A DNA stretch of 64,000 nucleotides from Trema orientale (GCA_002914845.1 JXTC01000506.1:143341-207340), one strand, 5' to 3'. Shown: positions 23,640 to 35,220, counted from the stretch's first letter. Notes: generated by a model from the letters alone, not told the origin. Numbers and translations: made by a program.

Positions 23640-26600
23640 TCAATTAGTTAGTGCTGAAAAAGAAACCTTGTCAAGAATAGCAGATATATGGCGTTCAAGA
23701 AGCTGTTTTTCTGCAGTTGCTATTAGTGGCTTTCTTGTACTAGCATCCAGGTAGAGCAAGCATCTCTCATGTTCTTCATGTAATCTTGTCTGCAACATGT
23801 TACCCATAAACGTAAAAAATTAAATAAAGGGTTTTTTTTCCAATAAAAAATGGGTAGATCAACCTTCTAGGACAATTATAGCCTTCTAGGAGCAAAGCAA
23901 TTGAAATAAATCATCAACAAAAAAATGTGTTCGACGGTCATTTAAACACAGTGGGAGAGAGAAAATATGCACCTCCACATGCTTCAAATAATCCGGAACG
24001 TCCGATTGCTGCATGTATTTCATGCCTTCAGCAGCATAAAATTCAGAAGTGCACTCAAGAAATGGTTTCTCAAAGCTTTCTGAGTAAATTCCTAAAGCAG
24101 TAAACATCTTCAGAAGATGGTTTAGAAGAGCTCTATCCACTGCTTCACCTAACCTGCAAAATACAAAACATAAAATTGCAGACTATAAGTAGAAAAAACA
24201 AGCACAACAATTTGCGGCTTTTGAAAATCGTAAATGACAAGCAATTTAAGCAATTTTTCTGAAATTCAGAATACATAACAGTATAACACTAATCTCATAA
24301 CTTTAAACTAAGCCCAAAAATTCAGTCATAAATCTTGAAAAGTCCTGCAACAAGTATCACAACCCTTTTTCCCCTAAACCACCCCTTCAGCTTAGTCTCA
24401 ATAAGTCGTCCACATAAAAATTAACCCTACCTAACACGCCAAAGCACTGAAAAAAAAATTTCAGTAAAATTAACGGAAAAATAAGCATTGAAGGATGCTT
24501 TGACATCAAAAGACTATATTAAGTTCATCAAAAAAATAATTAATTAATTGAAAATATTGTTAAGGAAGGACCTAAATAGAACAGCCTCACTTCTTCAATT
24601 TAACCAAGTATGGAAACTCTAAAAAGGTCGGAAAGGAAATCCAAACAATTTCTTAAATTGTGCCTTTGTCCATTCCTCCAAGAATGTAATGCCCAGCTTT
24701 CAGCAAACATTATATTGAATAGTCAATATATCAATAGGCATAGTTTTTCTTTACTTTGCATAGCCGCTTTATGGATGCACGCCAGGCATGGGAAATGTTA
24801 CAAATTGTGTCAACCATCCATTTTTGACAATCAGAGCACTATAGAGTATACAGTACAGACATTGAAGAAGGAATCTGTAAATATTGCTAAAACATTAAGT
24901 GCAGAGAATCTTAAATTAATTTCTTTTGGGAAAGTTAATTAAACATAAAATTTCTCAACTTGATGAAATAGAACATATTGGAAAAACAATATAAAAGGTT
25001 ACGTGAAGTTTTAAAGTACATGCTGGACTCAAATATTAAAGAAAACCTACAAATCCTAAACAGAATAAAAACTAAATGAAGAAAATTCCAGCTTACCGTT
25101 CTTTTTCAATCATTCTTAAAAGGCCAGTAACAGTTTTGTGCTCTACTTCTGGGGACAAAGAAAGGTGTTTGCGGAAAAGCTGCAAGCCCATGTCCCACAA
25201 TGAACGGACATTTGGTGTTTGTTTCACATATGTTCTATCTAGATATAAAGCTATACCACGAATCATCAACATCTGGTCGCAAAGATCCTGCCAGCATCTT
25301 TCAACAAGTGATAGAAAAACCACCAAATCTGGGCTTTGGCCGACCAAGGATCGCAATGCTGCAGCTATATGTGTTTCACACTCTCTTTCAATTCGCTGAT
25401 AAAGATTGCCACCCATCTTATGCAGGCATAGATCATTCACAGCCTAAGGGCAGCATAATCGTTTCTCTGAGTCACATTTAAAAAGCAGATTTATTATTGA
25501 AACCAGAAATCTAGTAGAAATTACCTGATAAAGCTTCTCCAGATCACAAGAATCAGGTTGCTTCAAGAATATAGCGCTAATAGCTGACTTCAGCTTTCCC
25601 CATGTTTCCTCTTCAAAATTTGTGGGTAATGTTGGTTTTCCTTTATATATGAAAAGTGAAATGTATCAGCCACCCTTCAAATACACAGTTTACTAAAAAC
25701 TCCTAGAGATTCCAGCTTCGGTATCGTTAAGAGTTTCTTATCTCAAGAAAGCTTTTGTTTTCACCCATAATTTCAAGGTATGTTCAGTACAATAAAAAGA
25801 TGATAGACATATAATTACAAATCAGTAAGAATGAACATACACAGATTGTCACTGACATATGTTCAATTTCCAAAGAATTAAATAAGGCATAATTATGGCA
25901 TCAAACCAGATCCAACCGCAAACAGATCAAGAATGTAACTCAGTAAAGGCTGCAGACCACAAGTTTAGCTAACTATATAAGAAGAATCAATATTGTGGTC
26001 CAAGAAAATAAAGTCCTAGAAGGAGACGGGTCTACTGTGTCCCAAGAAAATAGATGGAACAAGAAAGCAGGCATGAAGAAAACCTTTTACCACTTGGCTC
26101 CAACAAATATTGAGGAGAAGAATATAGACCAAGCCACAATTGGAGAAGGGGAAAAAAATGTATTTTCACATTAACATAACAGACGTGGATATGCCTCAAA
26201 TCATATGCCCAAAAAAGTCAAAATCCAATGTGCCTGAGTTTCCATTTCTTCCACAATTGGCTGAATCCCATGAAAGTAAAACCATTTAAATACCAAAAAG
26301 GGACAACGAACAGTCATATAACGTCAAGACGGGGAAAAAAAAATGTCAAGGAATGACTAATCAAAAAGGAAACGAAGAAAGATGGAATCCAGAAATATAA
26401 AGTTAGGGACTTCTGATGTTACAATACTGGAATGAAGGACATTGTATTGAATGGAGAGTAAATACATTGCAAATATGCATCAGATTACAGACCATGGGAA
26501 GACAGAGAATAAGATTACAAGATATCAGTGTCACAATAAATTTAGAAACTATATGTCCAGGTGTCACTCTTCTGGTCGGCTACATTACACCATTCTTCAA

Positions 26601-28905
26601 TTATAATAAGTTAAACAGTGGAAGTTGATGTAAAATTTTTACTAAGTGGACAAGTTAACTTTTCACTTTCAAATTACTGATTTGAACCTAAGTATTTCAA
26701 AATAATTTAACCAACAGAAAATAACTACAAACTGCACATTGACAAGAGACAACAAACTAAATGTTCAATTCAAGGTGGGTGACGGTCGAAGAATTGAGTT
26801 TTGGGAGGATTTATGGATACGTGATTCTACATTGGTTGAGCATTTTCAGCTGCTTTACAAGGTAGCAGAGTCTAAAGATGTGTACATCTCTTCACTCAAA
26901 TATAATGACACTTTTATCAGGGCAGGTGGATTCTCACAGGATCTATGATTTTTCAGAAATCTTAGAGAGAGGGAAATGGAGCAGATTTCTGGCCTTATTT
27001 CTTTGCTGGAATCGGTTAATGGGTGTGAAGGTGTTCCTAACGGAAGGGTGTCGAAGCTAGACAGGTCTTAAGTGTTCTATTCTAAATCTTTGCTTGCAGA
27101 GCTGACTTTGGATGATGTGTCTACTCCCTTTCCTTCCTATTCCTTTATTTGGAAATCTTGTTCACCTATGAAAGTAAAAGTGTTTTGTTGGTTGCTAGCT
27201 CTAGGAAAATCAAAAACACATGAGATGCCCGTACTTCAAAAGCATAAACCATTTCTAGCCTTATCTCCTGGATGGCGTGTTATTTTGCATTAGCTTTATG
27301 TTCAAGAATGCTTTTGGAGTTTGGGGTTTCTTGGGTTTGGCCGCTGGTTTGTCAGAGTGTTCTTCTCCCTGCTTTGGGGGATCAGCACCAGGAAAGACAG
27401 GTGGAAAAAGCTTTGGAATGTGGCTGTTACAGCTATCTGCTGGTCAATTTATATGGAAAGAATAACAGTATTTTTTGATGATGTTAGAGGGAACTTTGAT
27501 TCTATATGGGATAGAGTTAAATATTGGGTTGCTTTGTGGGTCTATGACTCTAGAGACTTCAACTAGGTTTTTTTTTCTGACTTTTGTAGAGATTGGTCTA
27601 TTTGGTTGTAGTTTTTTAATTTTTAACTTCTCCTTTTAGATGATGTCCTATCATCTTGCTGTAATCTTGATGACAAGTAAAACCTGCTCATCTCTAACCT
27701 ACTTAAAATAGAAACCATTTTGAATTGCCACGAAGAAAGTTTCCTTTTCCGTACCTGACCAAAGTAGTGATCACTATCAGTGATGGTGTAGTGATAAGAT
27801 GACCCTAAAATGTCCCTATGAAAAGAAAAATGTGTGTTCTATTCACAAGCCTAAAAATTCCAAAGCACCCATGTGCAAACCAAACACAAATGCTGTCTCA
27901 GTAGCAGCTAAATTCCCTTAAGAAAACTTCATATCATCATACAGATTCAAACTAGCTACAAAATACTAACAAATAGTCTCATTTCTAATCAAAATAATTA
28001 GCTAAAATCAGTTCTCACGTCTAACCCAATTGTTTACATAAAACCTGTGTCGAATCCAAACCCTAACAACTCTACTGAAGCTAAAAAGAAAAACCCAATA
28101 CATGTAACATCCAGAAACACTTGAGCAACGTTACCTCAATAGAAGCCAAATTCCCTAAAGTAAGAAAACTTAAGATCATCATACCGATCCAAGTAGCAAT
28201 AAAATCTTAATAAAAAGTTTCATTTCCAATCAATAGAAGCAGCTAACAAAATTCTCATTTCCAACCCAACTGAATACATAAAACCTGTATAAAATTCAAA
28301 CCTAAGCTCAGGTCACAAATCTATTCCAGCTAAAACGAAAACCCAATACACCTAACACCCAAAAACACTTAACCAAAGCTTTCAATCATATAGAAACCTC
28401 CAAAATCGACAAAACCCCATAACACAAATCGAAAGATCTTGAGCCAAACCCAACAACGAAAAACTAGTTCAAAGACTGAGATTATCAATATCACCATCTA
28501 AAAATTTGAGAAAACACCCAAAAATCAGAACAAGTAGAAGCAGGATCCAAGAACCCACAAACCTTTGTTTAGCTTGATGACGAGCTTCTTGGCCGGCTGC
28601 GGCAGAGTAGCCTTCTTCCTCGCCAAATTGGCCGCGACGGCTCGGTCGTCGTGGGGCTTGAGATCTTCGTCAAGGGCCATGGATGCGGGGTCGAAAACGA
28701 CGTCGTTATCGGCGGAGGCGAAATCGTGGTGGTGCAAGCCATTCTTGTTTGGGTCGAGAGAACAGGCTACAGCCTGGGACTTGGTCTTCTTCATCTGAGG
28801 ACCGGCGAAGGAGGAGGCTGCGGCGGCGGCGGAGGAGGAGGAGGAGGAAGAGGAGGAGGAGCGTAGGGTGGTGGTGGTGGCCAAGCGCTTGGTGGGGTGA
28901 GACAT
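19225..28905 (-). CDS. CUL4: cullin 4, scaffold of CRL4 ubiquitin ligases (17 exons)
   Basis: Exons, 5' to 3': 28905-28563, 25640-25525, 25443-25097, 24153-23973, 23789-23667, 23507-23220, 22167-22042, 21865-21764, 21678-21625, 21112-21006, 20917-20857, 20768-20637, 20507-20370, 20243-20163, 19953-19873, 19752-19672, 19338-19225. All introns are GT-AG, and the sum is 2475 nt, or 824 codons plus stop. CUL4 scaffolds the DDB1-DCAF substrate arm and the RBX1 RING arm. The N-terminus has Ser10-Ala5 runs (residues 16-30) and the plant CUL4 phrase [10 protein letters not shown]. Cullin repeats and the cullin homology domain follow (for example [16 protein letters not shown], about 515-530). The neddylation motif is IVRIMKTRK with acceptor Lys770, and the C-terminus is NPQIYNYLA. 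It is 32 residues longer than Arabidopsis CUL4, mostly in the N-terminal tail. No damage is seen. Confidence 0.97.
23579..23637 (+). repeat. compound (TA)n(GA)n microsatellite in CUL4 intron 5
   Basis: A TA tract passes directly into a GA tract of about 14 units, within the intron between exons 6 and 5 of CUL4. It is distant from both splice sites, except that the exon 5 splice donor follows about 30 bp downstream on the plus strand. Confidence 0.85.
26735..27720 (+). mobile_element. LINE (L1-type) fragment, reverse-transcriptase C-terminal zf-RVT region, in CUL4 intron 1
   Basis: Lies in antisense to CUL4. Broken frames encode [20 protein letters not shown] near 26775, [20 protein letters not shown] near 27147, LALSPGW near 27258, and [18 protein letters not shown] near 27430. 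These phrases are typical of the region after the reverse transcriptase in plant L1-type LINEs. Stops and frameshifts separate the blocks, and the reverse-transcriptase core is absent, as expected for a 5'-truncated copy. The 3' end is approximate; a clear poly(A) and target duplication were not found. Confidence 0.75.
27890..28370. repeat. tandem duplication, about 238-bp unit, in CUL4 intron 1
   Basis: AAATTCCC...AGAAAACTT...ATCATCATAC at 27910 recurs at 28148, and CATAAAACCTGT and AAAACCCAATACA recur with the same spacing. The two units are diverged. They lie about 190 bp and more inside the first intron from exon 1, a place where plant introns often hold expression-enhancing sequence; that role is inference. 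Confidence 0.75.
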
Positions 28906-28930
28906 GAAAGTGTGATCAACAGAGCATTGT

Positions 28931-28935
<5 letters not shown>

Positions 28936-28972
<37 letters not shown>
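28936..28972 (-). repeat. (GA/CT)n microsatellite in the CUL4 leader
   Basis: About 18 GA units on the plus strand, which read CT in the CUL4 sense, begin about 30 bp upstream of the start codon. CT-rich leaders and GAGA tracts are common at plant promoters. Its effect here is not shown. Confidence 0.85.
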
Positions 28973-28976
<4 letters not shown>

Positions 28977-29114
28977 GAGGGTAATGGAAAAATGAAGGTT
29001 TGAGAAGGCGGAGCCAGATATCCGTGTGTGTTGTGTGCGAGAGAGTGAGAGCTGGTTTTCACATTTTTATTATTAATATGTATTATTTTTTTAATTCTAT
29101 TGATTAAAAAAATA

Positions 29115-29472
29115 GAGATATTGTCGCTTTTTTATACCTTTTTGACCTTTTATTCAAATTATAATTTATATTTTAGTTATTATCGATATTGACCTTTAAA
29201 TTTAAAATTTATTATAAATTTATACTCTTTACCAAGATGTCATTTAAAAATAAATTATATAACAAATTATCCCAAAATAAATTTATTAAATCATCTTGTT
29301 AAATTAACTGCTTTAAATTAGTGTTAGGTTATAAATTTGTAACAGATATTAAATCTAAGCGTCAATATTGATAATAACTAAAATATCTAAGCGTCAATGT
29401 TGATAATAACTAAAACTTGAGGTATAAATCGAACAAAGTATCAAATACAAAGTATAAAAATGATACCATCCC
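29115..29472. mobile_element. palindromic MITE-like element (family P, copy 2)
   Basis: It has the same end block as copy 1 (GTATAAAAATGATACCATCCC at the right) and internal blocks (TTATTATCGATATTGACC; complement in the right arm). The right arm holds a 32-bp tandem duplication of ATCTAAGCGTCAAT...AACTAAAAT (29353-29416). It lies about 200 bp upstream of the CUL4 start. Confidence 0.75.
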
Positions 29473-29506
29473 AAAAAAAACATAAACTTCTAACATTAAT
29501 TTTTTT

Positions 29507-29677
29507 GGGAGGACTACAGTAGGGGCGCCCCTACGTAGGGTCACTCTTTATAAACCGTTTGATGGGAATCTGTGTGGAATAACGGGAATCTGTGGAGAAT
29601 CTATTTATACACAGATTCCCATCAAACGGTGTATAGACAGAGCCCTACGCAGGGACGTCCCTACTGTAGACGCGCCC
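29507..29677. mobile_element. 171-bp foldback MULE-like MITE (family T, copy 1)
   Basis: The arms of about 65 bp are nearly perfect inverted copies: GTAGGGGCGCCCCTACGTAG ... CGTTTGATGGGAATCTGTG on the left and the complement on the right, ending CGCGCCC. The flanks are TAATTTTTTT on both sides, compatible with a 9-bp duplication. The second copy at 34137-34288 has a perfect 9-bp duplication. Confidence 0.85.
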
Positions 29678-30650
29678 TAATTTTTTTTAGGGAAAAATGA
29701 ATAAATAAGATTATAATTTCTTTCATGTGTTTTTTATTAAAAAACAATTATGTATTTCTAATTGATACGTAAATACACGTTATTTCACAGTCTTTTTAGT
29801 TATCGCTCAATGATGAGCGCTATAGCACCATTTTTTTTTTCTCATGAATTGTGTCAAAGTATTGAGAACGAGAGTAAAAAAGAATGATTTTTAGCATTCT
29901 ATTTTATGGTTTTGTTTTGTTTGTACGAGATCTTATTTGGTAACATATATGTGCTTTTTTTTTTCCCCTATTTAAAATGAAATGAGATTGATGAAAGATT
30001 GTCCTCCTCCATATGTTACTTTTGTCTCCATTGCTTATTTCAGTTTTCAAAAACTACAAAACATAAAACGTGAATGTTGTCCAGTGAGTATAAGATTAAA
30101 ATCTTTTTTTCCTTTTCTTGATTGCTAAATTATTGAGAAAGTTTCGTTTCAGTCGTTAAAGTTTTAAGTTCTTCTATGTCAGTTATTTGGTTAGGGACTT
30201 ACTACGTTAACTTTTCCTTAATTTGAAGGACAAATATTAATTTTGAATAAATCTTTTGCTCAGTATTAGTCTCTAAACTTTAGAAAACCATTTTGTTCAA
30301 AATTAAAAATCTAACAGAAATGCTAAAAATGACTCAAAATATAGCAATTAAAAATTTAAGGCCAAAATTATAATATATATATATATAAAGTTTAGGGACC
30401 AAAAGTAATTAACATTTTAACTTATATGTGTATATATATAACACTTATAAGAAATGGCCATTTCTCTACTTCATTTAAAAGGGCCTTTTTTCCAATTTAT
30501 TTGCTAAATGATTGTTTTTTTCCATCTTTTTATCAAATAATTGTTTATTTTTTATATTAAGGATACTAATATATCAATTTTTTAAAAATCGATATACTGT
30601 GCCATATAAAAAAACTGAAAAATGCGACCAGTTTGACAGGGCTCCTTACA
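29678..30650. other. gene-free AT-rich stretch
   Basis: No gene is seen. Phrases such as TTTAGGGACCAAAAGTAATT (about 30390) and AGTCTCTAAACTTTAG (about 30270) suggest eroded ends of another palindromic MITE, but ends could not be paired. Confidence 0.4.
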
Positions 30651-30651
30651 A

Positions 30652-30711
<60 letters not shown>
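30651..30711. repeat. (AAT)n microsatellite, about 20 units
   Basis: Uninterrupted AAT repeats. The 106-codon and 60-codon open frames crossing it are products of the repeat (poly-Ile and poly-Tyr), not genes. Confidence 0.95.
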
Positions 30712-30736
30712 TTTTTATGGTTTTTTTTTTAAAAAA

Positions 30737-32100
30737 ATGAAATCCCAAATTTTAATTAGACAAATATCACTTTTAAAAATATTTAGAAAACTACCACTTT
30801 TATTAATTGATGAGATACCTGATGTCAGGTAACTTGACCGGTTACTTCAAGTAACTAGATTGGTTACTCTAAATAAACTAACTGGTTACCTTGAGTATCA
30901 TAAAAAAATATCGATTTCGAACAAAAGGTGGCTTTTTTCTTCAAAATTGGTATTTTTATAAATATTTATTAAATGCATTATTTTACTCAATAAACTTTTA
31001 AAAGGGATAGTCTTCTATATCAATCAGGGATTTTTCAAAAAAATTCAGCCCATAAGGAATTTTTCAATTTTTGGTACTTTGAACCTAGAATTTTGTATGA
31101 AGTCCAAAAAAAAGCTTAAAGTCTGAAAAATTGAAAAAGAGGAAATTTAATTTTTTATAATAATTTTTCAAATAAATTAAAAAATCCCAGAATTTAAAAA
31201 TGTTATGAAAAATTCTGGATTTAATTATAAAAATATATTTTTTAAAGTATTTAGAAAAATATCATTTTATATTCATTAATTAGATACTTAAGGTAGCCAG
31301 TCAAGTTCAAGTAACTTGATCAATTACTTCAAATAACTAGATTGGTTACCCTAAATAATCTAATTGGTTACCACAAGTATCATTGAAAAATACCAATTTT
31401 AAAAAAATGATATTTTTTTAAATATTTTTAAAAGTGTTATTTTTCTAATAATATTTTTTAAAAGTGATATTTTTCTAAATCAATCTGAAATTTTTTGAAA
31501 AAATTAGTCCATTTGGAATTTTTCAATTTTTGGTACTTTGAACCTGGAATTTTGTAAGAAGCCTTTTGAAAAATGAGGAAATCAGATATTTTATGGTAAA
31601 AGTTCAAAAGAAAATTGAAAAATCCTAGATTTAATTAGAAAATATCATTTTTAAAAATTTTTAGAAAAATATCATTTTTTATTAATTAGTGAGATACTTG
31701 AGATAATCTGTCAAATTATCTGAAGTAACTTCATTGGTTACTTCAAATAACTAGATTTGTTATCCAACGTAACCCAACTGATTACCTCGAGTATCACTGA
31801 AAAATATAAATTTTAAAGAAAATATGCTATTTTCTAAATATTTATTAAAAGTTATATTTTTCTAAAAACTTATCAAAATTGATATTTTTCTAAATCAATC
31901 TGAGGTTTTTCTAAAAAATCAGCTCATTTGGAATTTTTCAATTTTTAACACTATGCGCTTGTTTCCCTAAGAAGCCCTTGAAAAATTTTACATCAGCTAA
32001 ATTTTTTGAAAAATCCGAGATTTATTTAGAAAGATATCTTTTTTGAAAAATTAATTTATAAAAATAACACTTTTCAAAAATTGTTAGTAAAATACAACTT
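30737..32100. repeat. degenerate tandem array, three to four units of about 390-470 bp
   Basis: Unit starts are recognisable near 30737, 31206, 31617 and 32010 by variants of AAATCC(C/T)AGATTTAATTAGAAA. Each complete unit carries a cluster of GTAACTNGATTGGTTAC-type short palindromes (30828-30900, 31300-31375, 31710-31785), then AGTATCA, then GGAATTTTTCAATTTTTGG. Units are diverged. No coding or RNA gene is seen. A related cluster is at about 36435-36615. Confidence 0.7.
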
Positions 32101-32608
32101 TTTTTTCAAAATTATTACCCACAACACAACAATGTGGTGCATAACATATGCATTCTTATTCTAAGTTATTCTATGAAGTCAAAGTCAATCGGGTTTTTAC
32201 GCTACATACGTAAATGTAATTGTAATATATAAAATTTTCTTGAATGATATATAAAATTTTCTTGAATGAAAAATAAAATAAGTTACGTAATATTAATTGT
32301 TTTAGTATTTTCTAAAGTTTTTTAAGACAAATTTTTGTATTTGTCCGTAATGTTTAGACGTAGACATTGTTATTAATATTATTTTTAAAAACAAATTTCA
32401 ATAACGACACTGTAAGAACGATATTTTCATACTTGGTTAGTCTAAGAGGGCATAATATATCTCAGAATACAGGGCAATAAAATAAATATCCTTTTCAAAA
32501 TTTTAGAAAAATAACTAGGTATATCAATTGATAACATGATATTCCTAGAGTAAAATTGATGCAACCTAAAAAAGTGATACTTTTAGTGTGCATATATATA
32601 TAGGATCC

Positions 32609-32810
32609 TGTATGACGAAGTGGATTCGCTCAAGTGATAAAAGCACTTACTATTTGGAATCTCGGTCCTAGGTTCGAGTCACACTGGCGGGAGGCGTGAA
32701 AACTTATTATCCCTAATAGAGTAGGGTGGGGATTGGGTAGTAGTAGGTATTTTCCTTTAATTTGTAATAAGTGGAAGTCATTAGTTAAACCTCACTTTTT
32801 TAAAGAAAAA
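32609..32810 (+). mobile_element. tRNA-derived SINE
   Basis: The 5' part resembles a tRNA gene promoter: an A-box-like GATTCGCTCAAGTGATAA (about 32632-32649) and a clear B-box GGTTCGAGTCA (about 32672-32682). A non-tRNA body follows, then a short A-rich tail AAAGAAAAA. The flanks are ATATATATAGGATCC on both sides (ending 32608 and 32830), a target duplication of at least 15 bp typical of LINE-driven retroposition. It is not a functional tRNA gene, because the cloverleaf is not maintained. Confidence 0.78.
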
Positions 32811-33175
32811 TATATATATATATAGGATCCAGCATATTATTAGATATATTTAGTGTAAAAACTGATATGTTCGATTATTCAACTATAATTAAGTGCATAA
32901 AAGGAACATTCATCCTAATTTCTCAACTTTTAAATGTCTGTATTTTTCTTTTTGTTTTTCATTCAGTATTTATGGAAGCAAACGTAAAAATTTGGTAGCT
33001 CCAGCTTCAAATAGTTTCAAGCACAATATCAAGTTTGAGCCCAATTATGGAGCCTTGGTAACAATCTCATGAATGGTTGAGGGACTGAAGAAGAGGCCTG
33101 AGTCCATGATTAGTGGTTTACTGAGCCCATTAAAACCTTACCGTCACCTCCAATACTCTAGCTTCCTTTTTTTTT

Positions 33176-33467
33176 AGAGAAATTTAGGTGGATGACCAAA
33201 ATTTTAAATTTGATTAAGTAGATGTCCATTTTTAAAATTTTATAGCTAAATGTCTAGGTAGATATATTTTTACACTTGGTAGATACACAGATCTACCAAT
33301 TTTAGTTACTGTTCTGAAATGCACTGGGTATATAATTTTTTATACTTCGTATATAAAATTTTACACTTGGTATATATGCATATATACTGGACATTTTGCT
33401 ATAACTTTTGACAAAGGGACATTTACTGAAATTAGGCCCAAAATTTGGTCATATATCTATAAGCCCC
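33176..33467 (+). mobile_element. family Q element, copy 3
   Basis: Exactly the same length (292 bp) and ends as the copy at 3209-3500, with only scattered substitutions. It is flanked by T tracts (TTTTTTTT on each side), consistent with an 8-bp duplication in a T run. Confidence 0.85.
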
Positions 33468-33880
33468 TTTTTTTTATTATAAAAAAAAATAAAAACAGAA
33501 AATAAAAGGGAGCTTTAGAGAACTACCAGAGGCTTTACAATTTTTTTGAAAATACGAACAGACGGAAAAAGTTATTTAAAAAAAAATACAGGCTTGGGCA
33601 TAAAATTTCGGAAAAATATGGTCTAGAACTTTAATTTACAGTATTGGTATTTTTCGAAAATCCGCTCTTAGAGTTTTAGAAAAAAGCTACAGTGTTGGAA
33701 TTTTCGAAATGCGGAAGTCAAAATATGATATTTCTCGAACATGAAAATTAAAAATAGTATTTTAGAAATATGTAATTAATTAAGGTATTTTTCAAAATCT
33801 GGTCGAAAACCTTTTAAAAAAATAATAAAACAAGGAAGATCAGAGTCTCTTCTTATCTCTGATTTCCTAGATATCATGAT
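33468..33880. other. gene-free AT-rich stretch
   Basis: Repeated phrases such as TATTTTTCGAAAATC and ATTTTCGAAATGC hint at an old repeat related to the array at 30737-32100. Nothing more can be supported. Confidence 0.35.
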
Positions 33881-33888
33881 ATTATGGT

Positions 33889-34676
33889 TAGGGATGGCAA
33901 TTCGGGTTATAATACGATGACACGACACGAATACGACACGATTTTTTTTGGGTTAGGGTCGAAAAAGAAAAAAAAAAGTGTGGGTCGAAATTGGGTCGAC
34001 CCACCTGGCACGGATAAAATAAATGGGTCCGGTTTGGGTCAACCCGCTTAACCCGTTTGACTCACTACAAAAATATATACATAATTAAATTATAAAAATA
34101 TTTTTTTATTTAATTTATTTATGAATATTATTATAAGGGCGCGTTTATAGTAGGGGCGTTCCTACGTAAGGCCCTGTTTATACACCGTTTGATGGGAATC
34201 TGTGTATAAACAAATTTCCCACAGATTCCCATCAAACGGTGTATAAACAGGGGCCTTACGTAGGGGCGCCCCTACTATAGCCGCCTCCTTATTATAAATA
34301 TATTTAATATGTACGATGTAAGTATTTAGGATTATAAGTTATTAATTATCTTTATAGATTGCCCATAATTTATTTGTTTTGAAATGACACAATAATAAAC
34401 TTAGAATAGAAAAATATAAGTAGAAAAATACGAGTCACAGCAGGTTGAAGAGTCAAAAGCAGCTTGATGGGCTAAAATAAAGTTGTGGGTTAGGTGTTAT
34501 TCACCAAAGTGGATTGCGCGGATCGGGTTCGTGTCAACCCGTTTTTAGGTGCGGGTCAGGTTCATATTTTTCTGACATGACGAGTCACGGGTTAGGCTCA
34601 GGTTGACATAATTTGTGTATATATTAGACTTCAACCCGACACGATCTCGACCTGCTGATACGAATTACCACTCCTA
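33889..34676. mobile_element. non-autonomous hAT element, 788 bp
   Basis: The ends are TAGGGATGGCAATTCG and, from the right, TAGGAGTGGTAATTCG (13 of 16 match). The flanks are a perfect 8-bp duplication, ATTATGGT (33881-33888 and 34677-34684). The interior is non-coding but has repeated GGGTT/AACCC phrases near both ends, which probably act as subterminal transposase sites (inference). A MULE MITE is nested inside. Confidence 0.88.
34137..34288. mobile_element. 152-bp foldback MULE-like MITE nested in the hAT element (family T, copy 2)
   Basis: It starts GGGCGCGTTTATAGTAGGGG and ends with the inverted CCCCTACTATAGCCGCCTCC. The two halves are near-perfect complements around a short loop. The flanks are a perfect 9-bp duplication, TTATTATAA (34128-34136 and 34289-34297), the length made by Mutator-like transposases. 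Confidence 0.92.
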
Positions 34677-34730
34677 ATTATGGTAGGATACCCATAGTAA
34701 ATTTATTATTATTTTTACTATATATATATT

Positions 34731-35220
34731 TTAATAAAGGACGCTCAACTTCTATTTCAATCCCAAACACCATAGGTAGATTGCTAGGACATTTATGATA
34801 ATTTTTTTTTTTTCAATTTCTTTGAATATGTTTTTAAGGTATCTAAAGTATTTATTTTTTAGTAATAAGGAACGCCCAACTTTCATTCCTATTTTCCGTC
34901 ATATCATAAGTAACCAGATATAATACCTATAGTAACATTCTTAGTTTTTTTTTGGTAAAAACTTTTTTAAGGCTTATTGACCTTTTTTCTCCGAATATCA
35001 TATATGGTAACCTCATTTTTTTCGTTTTAGTTATTTATATTTTTAGAATAAAGAATGCACAACTTCTTTTATTATTTCCCCAATCATGTATAATTCTAAT
35101 ATCATATATAATCTTGTAGAATACCTATAATAACCTTCTAATTTTATTTTATTTTATTTTATTTTTTCAAAATAAGAGACACTCACCACAGTCCAACTCC
35201 CCTTTCAATTTATTAGATAT
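34731..35220. repeat. degenerate tandem repeat, units of about 120-185 bp
   Basis: Variants of AATAAAGGACGCTCAACTTC occur near 34733, 34863, 35047 and 35169. Three are preceded by variants of ATACCTATAGTAACATTC. Strongly diverged, with no coding content. Confidence 0.5.

Noticed and set aside
28565..28907. Three plus-strand frames opposite CUL4 exon 1
   Set aside because: Shadows of the GC-richer coding exon; the Gly-, Arg- and Trp-rich runs come from the complement of the Ser/Ala codons.
30512..30832. 106-codon and antisense 60-codon frames across 30.6-30.7 kb
   Set aside because: Both are made by the AAT microsatellite, giving poly-Ile and poly-Tyr.
30737..32100. CRISPR-like array
   Set aside because: Units are hundreds of bases long and diverged, with no short identical repeats; the sequence is plant nuclear.
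32620..32700. Possible tRNA gene
   Set aside because: A-box and B-box are present, but the acceptor and anticodon stems do not pair and the unit has a SINE body, tail and target duplication.
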